Origin: Yponomeuta sedellus
Taxonomy: Eukaryota; Arthropoda; Insecta; Lepidoptera; Yponomeutidae
DNA: 64,000 nucleotides
NCBI GenBank assembly: GCA_934045075.1
Contig: OW203722.1
Coordinates: forward strand, 3,007,001-3,071,000
Direction: 5' to 3'
Part shown: positions 55,561 to 64,000 of the stretch, one piece after another
Numbering within the stretch: the first letter of the stretch is position 1
Layout of the letters: each line of letters begins with the position of its first letter
Made by a program: the position numbers and the translations under genes
The notes under the pieces: model-generated
Database searches by the model: none
What the model saw: only the letters and a program-made list of their open reading frames with translations
Told to the model about the DNA's origin: nothing

Positions 55561-55744
55561 ACGATGAAGTGATGGTGCTATTTTATTGTTCTATTTTATT
55601 GTTCTACTAATTTCATCTACGAGATTGGTCACAGGTGGCGCTGGAGAGAACGGAATGGAGAAATAGGGGGGAGGCCTTTGCCCAGCAGTGGGACACAAAA
55701 CAGGCTAAGTAAAAAAAAAAGTTCTTTTAAATGCTTAACTACTT

Positions 55745-56130
55745 GATTATATTATTTTTGTTGCACTAACCCGTGCTAAGAACAATTTTAAAAACCTATT
55801 TAGAGGCTAAAAATTCTGCCCATGCCGAGACTCGAACCCGCGACCTCTGGTTAACCGTACCAGCGCTCTCCCAACTGAGCTTATGGGCAAGTGCCGGCAT
55901 CAGTGAAACTTCGAACCTCTTTACAATATTCTCTGTATTATTTACAGGCAGCGACATCTGGCCGAAGTAATTTGCATCACTTACAGCCCAGAGTACCTAC
56001 TTTGAAGTTAGATTGTTACGTCGGAATGATATCGCTGTACCCACATGATTATATTCTTTTTGTTGCATTAACCCGTGCTGGGGACGATTTTAAAAACCTA
56101 TTTAGAGGCTAAAAGTTCCGCCCATGCCCT
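55745..56130 (-). repeat. Two diverged 308-bp repeat units in tandem (second truncated)
   Basis: TTGCACTAACCCGTGCTAAG, CGACCTCTGGTTAACCGTAC, ACAATATTCTCTGTATTA and GCATTAACCCGTGCTGGGGA. These units carry more substitutions than the 6414-7621 array and end at CGCCCATGCC. Confidence 0.88.
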
Positions 56131-56404
56131 CTCTGCATGCATACTCTTTAAAAATCGTAGATGTATTGTAAAATAAGAATAATTAATTAAGTAAAACAAG
56201 TGGAGGGCTCAAACTTGCTTTTTTAAATACTCGAGGGCGAAGAAAAATGCGAAAATGGTTCAGAGGCTACAGGATATTTTTTTTATGTATGAAGTCACCT
56301 ATTAGATACAACTTTGATCGTATTTAGGGATTGAAAGGGATAACTTCACCTTCACAGACAAAACATCACGTTGCTTCCACACTATAGGCTAATTCCATAA
56401 TGTT

Positions 56405-56680
56405 CTTCTTCTTCAGGCTATATTAGTCCACTGCTGGACACAGCCCTCCCCTAATGAGTGCCATAGCACAAGATTGTGCCATCATTGGAGGGTAATGCCC
56501 ATAATCCCCACGCTGGGCATGCGGGTTGGGGATCGCAGATTGGTGGAATTGTACTGCAGGGGGCGCTGCTGCCCACCTCCCGGTTTGTATCCCTTAGTCG
56601 CCTTTTACGACACCCGCGGGAAGAATTTGGGTTGGTGCTATTAAGGCCGAAACCACACAGCAAATAATGTTCCAACATTA
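56405..56680. repeat. Interspersed repeat (CCACTGCTGGACACAGCCCT family)
   Basis: GGCTATATTAGTCCACTGCT, CCTCCCCTAATGAGTGCCAT, TAGTCGCCTTTTACGACACC. Shorter relatives at 29890-29975, 59570-59665 and 63335-63412. Non-coding. Confidence 0.75.
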
Positions 56681-56954
56681 CCAAATATAAGGACAAGGGA
56701 TTGTGTTGTGTGGATATTATTATTATTGACTAGCTGGTGCCCGCAACTTCGTCTGCGCAGGATCAGTATCTCGAAGAGCATATACCTATTAGCGTGGCGT
56801 AAAAGTGCACTAACATTATGACATTATAATTGTCACATAAATAATTTTAAAACATAACAGGCTGACAATACTGACATTAAATGTTGTATAGAATCAGGCG
56901 TTACATTGCGAAAATCCATAATAGCATTAAAATTATTAGCATTATTATAATTTG

Positions 56955-57155
56955 GCATTTGGGAGCCTGAGGATGCCTCGTGTTAGAGGCGAAACGCGTC
57001 GCGTGTTTTCTCACACAAGTATTGGTGTTGGTGGTGGTGTGTTCGTGTCTTGCTTCTGCTTGAAAAAGTGTGAGGGAGGGCTGTGCATTAACTAACCGCA
57101 TGGTGCTTGTGGGATTTTTGGCGGAATTTAGCAAAGTAATTTTAACTTTTTAATA
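56955..57155 (+). mobile_element. Solo 3' region of the Penelope-like element
   Basis: GAGCCTGAGGATGCCTCGTG, TTAGAGGCGAAACGCGTCGC, CAAGTATTGGTGTTGGTGGT and GTGGGATTTTTGGCGGAATT match the reverse complement of 36530-36695. No coding part. Confidence 0.85.
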
Positions 57156-57299
57156 CTGACATGTTACAGTCGCACTAAAATAACTTTAGCGGTTTTGGTA
57201 GCGTACGCCCAGATGGTAGATTTTTTCCTACTTACTTGACACTTGTCGTCATGTGTTAGCATCGATAAAATTACTTTAGTAATATTTTATCGATGGTGT

Positions 57300-57485
57300 T
57301 AGTCATATGCGTAACTGCCTACCATGCAAGAGGTCCGGTTCGAACCCCGGCGGTGACAAAAAACCCAGGTCTTGAATGTTTAGGTACATGTTTGTGATAT
57401 CGCTGCTTTTTGGTCTATGCCACGACACAGGGTATCCTAGTGTGGGGCCAGAAGCAATGTATGTGCCTGTATGTAAATGTTATGT
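57300..57485 (+). mobile_element. SINE family A copy, head truncated
   Basis: CTACCATGCAAGAGGTCCGG, TTCGAACCCCGGCGG, CCAGGTCTTGAATGTTT and GTGTGGGGCCAGAAGCAATG. Confidence 0.8.
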
Positions 57486-57589
57486 TATTATTTCGACAAA
57501 GTACCTATGGTGTTCGTATATGAAGCAATGGAGGTCTTCCAAGATCGTGATAGTCTCTTATTTCCTTCAGCAACTTTCCGTAATAAGGT

Positions 57590-57705
57590 TGTCTGGAAGA
57601 AATTGCTTTTAGCAATAAGGCAGCCAATTGAATTTATTAACTACATGTTGTATAATCTGTGCTCTGATGTACAATAAAGAATATTCTTATCTTATCTTAT
57701 GTTAT
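57590..57705 (+). repeat. LINE 3' tail
   Basis: GTCTGGAAGAAATTGCTTTT, AGCAATAAGGC and ATGTACAATAAAGAATATTC followed by (TTATC)n. Confidence 0.75.
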
Positions 57706-58459
57706 CGTGACATGTGGCAAATTCTAGTTCCCTACCCCTTTGGGACACATGCGTGAGTTTATGAAATGTTATTTGTGCCATCGTAATCATAATAAATCAG
57801 CTGTGTAGGCGGAATTTCGTGACATACATAATTACAATGATTTCCCCAACGCTAATATCGGAATATTAATGTAACCCTACTGTTTACCAATATCTCATCG
57901 ATTAGATACACAATGAAGGCAGATATTTGGGTCAGGTGGTGATTAGATAAAGGGTTATGTAACACTAACGAGATAGGCAGGACAGATGGGTAAGAAACAA
58001 GGTAGATTCTCTGCCCAGAGGAATTATCTCGTGTCCGTGGAAAAAAAAACTGAATAGGCAACACTCATACTAGTTAAGTATGAGTATAAAATACGCTTAG
58101 AGTACCTACCTACATTAATTAAACCTAAACCCATAAAGAATTTTCCCTAGATTACTATGATCTAGACAAGTAGGTAAACATAATGCAAATACAACATATT
58201 TCAGTCAGATTACGGAAAATAACATACCCAGATTTAGCATTGGGCCCTGCACTATAAGAATGCAGATTGTGCAGTTATGCTGGAATGCATTCGATTACGC
58301 TGGAATGATATTGTACTGCTATTGCTTTAAAGACTACCCAATTAGGGGAAATACGACCATTGTTGTGCTTATATCCCCCTGTTGAAAATCTATGTAAGTA
58401 TTACCTTTGGAAGTTATTATTATTCTTGACCTGAGCAAGACAGTTCCCAGGTATTATCT

Positions 58460-58766
58460 GAGGGCTTAGTGCGAGTTTGACAGATCCAATCGAATAACTT
58501 TACTACCGCGTTAATCGAGCATTGAGTAGAGAGTATGAGTAAGTTAACCGTTCGAACTGGCAAAACGCTGTCACAGTACAACTCGCACTCGCGTTTATTC
58601 GTGTTTTGGCTGGTAAACGTGTTCGCTTCTCAACGTAAACCATTACAACTCGCACTCAGCAATTTTAATTTCCATACTTGTCGCTAGGTGGCGCTTCCTC
58701 GATGCCATAGAAATATGAGTTTACGTTAACGCGATCGAGTAGTTAAAAAACTCGCACTCAGCACTC
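58460..58766. mobile_element. GAGTGCTTAGTGCGAG MITE, copy 2
   Basis: Starts GAGGGCTTAGTGCGAGTTTG, ends AACTCGCACTCAGCACTC. Interior shared with the other two copies (GTAAGTTAACCGTTCGAACT, GCGTTTATTCGTG, TTGTCGCTAGGTGGCGC). Confidence 0.88.
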
Positions 58767-59100
58767 TGGGCGATACTTTTTGCGAATACCTAATAGCGAA
58801 TAGGTTCAATTCCCAAAAGCTAGACTGTCAGGGGTATAGATTAGCTACTTATTACAGCGTTAGCCAGTGACACGGTTTATTCCTGGTATATTCTTCGCAG
58901 GCTTCAGTCCCTCAAGGTTGTTCCAATAATTGAGAGCGCACGTCGCAAACAAAATGTAACACAATTTATTTGCTCAAATTATTATTGTAACAGCCCGGCG
59001 TTGTTACCACACGGTTGAGAAATGAAGAAATGATGAAATGAGAAAAGTCACAGTCGCATGTGAAAAAGTGAAAGCCTTCGCTTTTCTTTCGTTTTCGTCG

Positions 59101-59401
59101 GAGTGCTTAGTGCGAGTTTGACAGATTCAATCGAATAACTTTACTACCGCGTTAATCGAGCAGTGAGTATGAGTAAGTTAACCGTTCGAACTGGCAAAAC
59201 GCTGTCACAGTCACAGTACAACTCGCACTCGCGTTTATTCGTGTGGCTGGTAAACGTTCATTTCTCAACGTAAACCATCACAACTCGCACTCAGCAATTT
59301 TAATTTCCATACTTGTCGCTAGGTGGCGCGTCATCGATGCCATAGAAATATGAGTTTACGTTAACGCGATCGAGTAGTTAAAAAACTCGCACTAAGTACT
59401 C
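59101..59401. mobile_element. GAGTGCTTAGTGCGAG MITE, copy 3
   Basis: Starts GAGTGCTTAGTGCGAGTTTG, ends AACTCGCACTAAGTACTC. Same orientation as copy 2 and only about 330 bp from it. Confidence 0.9.
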
Positions 59402-59706
59402 GGATCTTTGCGTTAGGTTTATAGAGTAGAACACACTTTGTTCTTTAAAAGGAAGATTATGTAACTTCCATACATGGCAACACTTCTCGTGGTTCCAGAG
59501 TACCTACAAGAACCAGATACGTACTGACAAATAAATAATGCAATATCTATAAGCATCTACCTATCAGCATCTGCAAGCAGTTCGGCAAGCTGAAAACAGG
59601 GGGCTATGGCGCTCATTAGGGGAGGGCTGTGTTCAGCAGTGGATTATAGTATAGCCTGACGACGATAATGAGGAATACCTATAAGTATGTTATAATTTAA
59701 TACAGT

Positions 59707-60018
59707 AAGAGCGGTGGTAGCGGAGCGCAGAAACACTAGGTTCTCAATCAGGAGCTCGTGGGTTCGAATCCCGGCATTTACTATGACTTTTATTTCGAAG
59801 CTATGTAGGTACCTACCTTTGTGACGTTATACTTAATAGCAATACCACTCGATAACTGCAAATAAAAATATCGTGAGGAAACCTGAGTGCCTGAAGTGTA
59901 CAACTACCTCAGCGCTTGAAATTGCCAATCCGCGGTGGACACGCTTGGTAGTTCCACCCATACTCTCTCTTTCTAAGAGAAAGCCTGTGCCCGCAGTGAG
60001 ACGTATATAGGCTAATAA
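59707..60018 (+). mobile_element. SINE family B, full-length copy
   Basis: The tRNA-like head has GAGCGGTGGTAGCGGAGCGC (A-box-like) and GTGGGTTCGAATCCCGGCAT (B-box). The body has AGCAATACCACTCGATAACT, CGTGAGGAAACCTGAGTGCC, ATTGCCAATCCGCGGTGGAC and ends at ACGTATATAGGCTAAT. Confidence 0.85.
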
Positions 60019-60224
60019 AAAAATATATAAGTACCTAGGTATCTTGATGGTCTCTTTTGATACCTAGGTAGGTACCACGAACAACATATGTGTAACGATA
60101 GATTTTGTTACTGTAAAAGTAAGTTTAATGTAATTTTTCTGTCAATTACAACGCCTGAATATTATATTATAGCAATTAAGATTATTTTAAACATCACCGA
60201 TGCGTTATATATTACGCAAGTAAT

Positions 60225-60490
60225 AGTCTTGCGCTCAAGAACCAAAATTGGCAATGCTGGAGCTGCAACCGCTAAGCTAAAGTGGAATTGGGCGGGCCAC
60301 CTAAGCCGTATGGGCCCAGAGAGGTGGGCAAAAATTGACGCTGACTGGGTTCCGCGCGACGGATATCGCAAACGGCCGACCCAAGCAGAGACGGCGGGAC
60401 GACCTCGCGACCTTTCCTCCTGCCGGACTGGCAGGAGGTGGCCATGAACAAGGAGTGGAAGGCAAAAGGGGAGGCATTGGTCTGTCGCGA
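60225..60490 (+). pseudogene. RTE-like LINE C-terminal remnant
   Basis: KIGNAGAATAKLKWNWAGHL then SRMGPERWAKIDADWVPRDG, followed after a frameshift by DDLATF and an EVAMNKEWKAKGEAL-like reading. This GH...R..RW...W pattern is the C-terminal tail of RTE-type ORF2. Short and frameshifted. Confidence 0.7.
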
Positions 60491-60769
60491 GCACATTTCA
60501 ACTCTGCGCGCGCACTATACACTCCAATATTCCTGCATGGCGCAATCAAAGTTTTTCAATGACATACCACAAATATAATGTCCGACTAACAACAGTTCGA
60601 CCGGCTGTCCACAGGCATACGATCTGCCTGGCGGGAAATTTCCCTTTATAGTGGAAGAGCACGATCACCCGCTCTTCCGAGCACGCTCACCCGCTCTTCC
60701 CTATTATGTCCATTAGTGGTACACAATCGAGGCTAGATAAAAATAAATAGTTCTGCGCCTGACATTATA

Positions 60770-60910
60770 TTCCGGAGGTCGTGAGTTTGAATCCCGGCAT
60801 CTACCAATGAGTTTCGTACATTTGTGGAGTTGTATTATCAAAAATAACATTCGCTAACTGCGCAGGAAAACATCGCGAGGAAACTTGTGTCTCGTGTGAG
60901 GTTTTCACAC
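60770..60910 (+). mobile_element. SINE family B fragment
   Basis: CCGGAGGTCGTGAGTTTGAA, TCCCGGCATCTACCA, TTCGTACATTTGTGGAGTTG and CATCGCGAGGAAACTTGTGT. Confidence 0.75.
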
Positions 60911-61252
60911 ATGCTATTATTATTTCTATTGAAAACTTGACTTGAATATTCCTAACATTAGAACAAACATAATACCTATTCACATCATTCACTCTCAGCG
61001 TTGACATAGTAAAGTTACAGAATTCGGTCTGAAAGCTTTTCTAATGAACAGCTACCTGTTCAATGGAATTATTATCTATTCAATGGAATTGTTAAGATGG
61101 TTCCGAAACAGAAATTCTCAAGAGAGTATCTACCTACCTACAATGATATTAGTGTTGACACTCTCAGTAAAGTTGTACTAGTGTCAAAACTAGGTATTTT
61201 CATAAGTTAGCAGAAGTTATAAGTTGAGCAATTTTGAAACAATGATAGTGGA

Positions 61253-63161
61253 GGGCAAACGTCCTTGCACCACCCTTGCAAACGGGCACCTGCGCGAAGT
61301 CGGCCCCGACCTAGCTGAATGCCAGTATGGCTTTCGCTGGGGTCGCTCGACCATCGACGCCATCCAACGCGTGAGGGACCTGTCGGACGAGGCAACCGGG
61401 GCGGGCGGGATAATGCTAGCGGTGTCCCTGGACATAGCCAACGCCTTCAACTCTCTGCCCTTCGGGTGCATACGGGAGGCGCTCCGATTCCATGCAGTGC
61501 CCGACTACCTGCGGCGCATGATCGGAGACTACCTGAAGGACAGAGAGGTTGTGTACCAGGGACGAGACGGCGGCATGCATCGCCGACTCATGAGATGCGG
61601 TGTTCCACAGGGATCGGTCCTAGGACCGCTCCTGTGGAACATCGGATACGACTGGGTCCTACGTGGTGCGCTGCTGCGCGGGTTGCACCTCGTCTGCTAT
61701 GCAGACGACACCCTCGTCACGGCGCGGGGGCGCAACTTCGAGGAGGCGGCCCGTCTGGCCACGGTGGGAGCCACCCACGTGGTCGGGCGTATTGAAGCGC
61801 TAGGCCTCAAGGTGGCCTTAAGCAAAACCGAGGCGATCTGCTTCCTCGGCCGTCGAAGAGCGCCTCCTGCAGGTTCCGTGGTGAGGGTGGGTGATGTCCA
61901 CGTCGAGGTCAGGTCCCATTTGAAATACTTGGGCCTGGTCCTTGACAGCCGGTGGAACTTCGAGGAGCACTTCAGACGTCTGGCGCCGAAACTTATCGGC
62001 ACAGTGTCTGCCCTCGGAAGGCTCCTTCCGAACACTGGTGGACCCGACGTGACCTGCCGCCGCCTTTATACCGGCGTTGTGAGGTCGATGGCGCTGTATG
62101 GTGCACCTGTCTGGGCGGACGCTCTGAACGCCCGTAATATCGCTCAGCTGCACCGACCACAGCGAGTGATGGCGATCAAAGCGATACGCGGATACCGGAC
62201 GGTGTCACACGAGGCGGCATGCGCTCTGGCTGGCACGGTGCCATGGGACCTCGATGCCCACTTGCTGGCGTCGGTGTACTGGCGGCGCGTGGATGCACGC
62301 CACCGAGGTGTCTTCCCACCACCCGAGGTGGAGCAGCAGTGGAGGAGGGATGCACGTCGCAATCTCCTGTGCCAATGGCAAAGGCGGCTCCAGGAGCCGA
62401 AGGCGGGCCTGCGGACCGTGGAGGCGGTTCGTCCTCTTCTAAAGAAGTGGGTGGACCGTCGACACGGCTCGCTCACCTTCCGGCTGGTGCAGATCCTCAC
62501 AGGACACGGGTGTTTCGGGAGGTATCTGTGCCGCATAGCCGGAAGAGAGACGACTGCGGCGTGTCATCACTGCAATAGTGATGAAGACACGTCGCAGCAC
62601 ACCCTGGAGGTCTGCCCGGCTTGGGCGCAGGAGAGAGCGACGCTGCAACAGGCGGTAGGCTGCAACATCTCGTTGCCAGCCCTAATAGGCGCAATGCTAC
62701 AGGGAGAGTCCTCGTGGCAGGCAGTGGTGTCCTTCTGCGAAAACGTCATTTTGCGGAAGGAGGCGGCGGAGAGGCTGAGAGAAGACGACCCTTCGTCTCA
62801 GCCGATCCGTCGCAGGAGGACGGGACGGAGAAGGAGAGCGTATGCTCACCTCCTTCCGGCCCCGTGAGGAAATAGCGGATTGGGGTATCCGGCCTCACGA
62901 AGCGGAGCGGAGTGCTACGTGTTTCTAGCATTCCGCTCATACCTGGAGGATAATGGGCAATGGAGGGGTCCACCAGGACTGACGCTGGCGGAGTTGCGGA
63001 AGATTGCGAGGGCGTTCCCGCGACTCCGTCGTACGGCGTGAGAAGGAACACCATGGGGTTTTAGCCGGTAAGAGTCCGGCATAACCCTGTCGCCATCCCC
63101 AGCGACAGGGTATCCATGAGGATTTCCCCATGAAAAAAAAAAAAAAGGGCAAACGTCCTTG
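61253..63161 (+). mobile_element. R1-clade LINE, 5'-truncated, with 15-bp target duplication
   Basis: The element is 61268-63146, ending in a 14-nt poly-A. GGGCAAACGTCCTTG occurs at 61253-61267 and again at 63147-63161. The 3'UTR has GGAACACC, GGGGTTTTAGCCGGTA and GAGTCCGGCATAACC, as in the retroposon at 7657-8411. The 5' two-thirds (ORF1, endonuclease, first RT motifs) are absent, as expected of incomplete reverse transcription. Confidence 0.93.
61268..62867 (+). pseudogene. R1-clade ORF2, C-terminal part (RT and zinc knuckle)
   Basis: Open for about 530 codons to the stop at 62867. QYGFRWGRSTIDAIQRV, VSLDIANAFNSLPFGCI (RT motif A, D), GVPQGSVLGPLLWNI, CYADDTLV (motif C, YADD near 61699-61710), HLKYLGLVLD and a thumb region are followed by the R1-type C-terminus with HGCFGRYLCRIAGRETTAAC and HHCNSDEDTSQHTLEVCPAW. 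The first about 14 codons of the open frame upstream of 61268 are host sequence, so the frame has no true start. No internal stop is present, indicating a fairly recent insertion. Confidence 0.92.
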
Positions 63162-63244
63162 GGGGCAGGCCTCAGTAGGTACAGTCGAAAGTAGGTCACC
63201 CTTTGCTATTTTTGGCAAAGTAACTGATTAAATGACATCGACAT

Positions 63245-63325
63245 CAACCCTTGTATGCCCCCACAGCTTGGGGCACGGGTCTCTTTCTGCATCGCAGGAG
63301 GGTTAGGCCATACCCCACCATTGAT
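63245..63325 (+). mobile_element. 5S-derived SINE 5' fragment
   Basis: ATCAACCCTTGTATGCCCCC, TTGGGGCACGGGTCTCTTTC, GGAGGGTTAGGCCATACCCC. Confidence 0.8.
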
Positions 63326-63424
63326 TAAAGTGCATGTATTGTAAACCTTGCGCTATGGCGCTCCTTAGTGGAGGGCTATGTCCAGCAGTGGACTAATATA
63401 GCCTGCAGAAGAAGAAGATGTAAA

Positions 63425-63780
63425 GGTGGACCAGCGGGGGTAGTCCAGTGGGTAGAACAATGGACTCAGAAAACAGAGACCCAGGTTCCAGACCCAGTGC
63501 GGGCACGTACCAATTTTCCACCAGTCTTTGTTTTCTTAGTTATGAACATTGGTGCGTGCGTACCAATGTCTTTGTTTTCTTAGATGAACATTTGTGAAGT
63601 TATAATATACTCGTAGTTGCAATACCACTCGCTGAAGTGAAGGAAAACACAGTGAGGAATACATCTGAGGTGTTTAAATAGCTTAACGTTTGAAATTGCC
63701 AATCCGCGGTGGGCACGCGTGGTAATTAAACCTCTCTGAGAGAAGGCCTGTGCCCTGCAGTGGGACGTTTATTAGCCTCT
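63425..63780 (+). mobile_element. SINE family B copy with an internal duplication
   Basis: AGCGGGGGTAGTCCAGTGGG and GGTTCCAGACCCAGTGCGGG form the head. A 40-bp stretch (TACCAATNTTNNNCC..GTCTTTGTTTTCTTAG) is repeated at 63507-63540 and 63560-63583. The body ends GTGGGACGTTTATTAGCCTC. Confidence 0.8.
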
Positions 63781-63794
63781 CATCATCACCAACC

Positions 63795-64000
63795 CATTAT
63801 GTCCCCACCGAGGGGCACGGGTCTCTTCCCCGAGAAAGGTATAGGCCATAGTCCACCACGGGGGCCAAGTCCGGATTGGTGAAGGCTTGCAAGACTAGTA
63901 GCTGGTCTTACTGTCAGAATTTTTCAAGCCGCCTTAAGGGGTCTGACTTGGCTTAGCGACTGTCGCGACGCTCTAGCGACGGCAGCCGTGCCTTGCGAAC
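63795..64000 (+). mobile_element. 5S-derived SINE, runs off the window
   Basis: TTATGTCCCCACCGAGGGGC, CACCACGGGGGCCAAGTCCG, AAGGCTTGCAAGACTAGTAG and GCAGCCGTGCCTTGCGAAC at the edge. Confidence 0.85.

Noticed and set aside
60272..60562. Small frames opposite the RTE-like remnant
   Set aside because: Shadows of the plus-strand LINE tail; no independent features.
61224..61267. ATG at 61224 as start of the R1 ORF2
   Set aside because: This segment lies before the left target duplication ends, so it is host DNA joined in frame by chance; the element is 5'-truncated.
61319..62875. Alternative frames inside the R1-clade ORF2
   Set aside because: They overlap the long ORF2 frame and have no motifs; GC-rich composition explains their length.

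Overview
This is insect nuclear DNA, most likely from a moth or butterfly (Lepidoptera). The genes have GT-AG introns, there are no bacterial gene clusters, and most of the sequence is mobile DNA: tRNA- and 5S-derived SINEs, R1-clade, RTE-like and CR1-like LINE pieces, BEL/Pao, Penelope, hAT, mariner-type MITEs and a Spy-type element. The species cannot be named from the sequence alone.

Two host genes lie head to head. On the minus strand, positions 1-4368 carry three coding exons of the V-ATPase 16-kDa proteolipid (subunit c); its last exon lies left of the window. On the plus strand, positions 9843-55560 carry a complete 18-exon gene for PWP2 (yeast Utp1), a WD-repeat protein of the UtpB part of the small-subunit processome. 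I rebuilt this gene exon by exon. All 17 splice junctions keep the frame and the exons total 2754 nt (917 residues plus stop), very close to the animal protein length of about 919.

Layout: 1-4368 V-ATPase gene; 4369-9842 intergenic, with a LINE remnant, a four-unit tandem array of a 308-bp repeat that contains a tRNA-like sequence, and a GC-rich retroposon with a 15-bp target duplication; 9843-33516 PWP2 exons 1-17; 33517-55433 the 22-kb intron 17, holding a Penelope-like fragment, an intact full-length BEL/Pao element with apparently identical LTRs, long-TIR MITEs and a non-autonomous hAT; 55434-55560 PWP2 exon 18; 55561-64000 repeats, including a 5'-truncated R1-clade LINE with its own 15-bp target duplication.

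The most interesting points are these. (1) Intron 9 holds a 3.4-kb DNA transposon with an intact two-exon transposase gene, inserted exactly between AAA and TTT of an older repeat with no target duplication, the hallmark of the little-known Spy group. (2) Three PWP2 exon edges (exons 6, 11 and 14) have been tandemly copied several times into their own introns, leaving arrays of decayed pseudo-exons that keep splice-site-like sequences, and exon 13 is preceded by a pyrimidine-rich minisatellite. (3) The 308-bp tRNA-like repeat occurs as solo, tandem and palindromic copies; one palindrome turns exactly in the anticodon-like hairpin. Short-spacer perfect inverted repeats also sit at or inside several degraded elements, which suggests recurrent snap-back copying.
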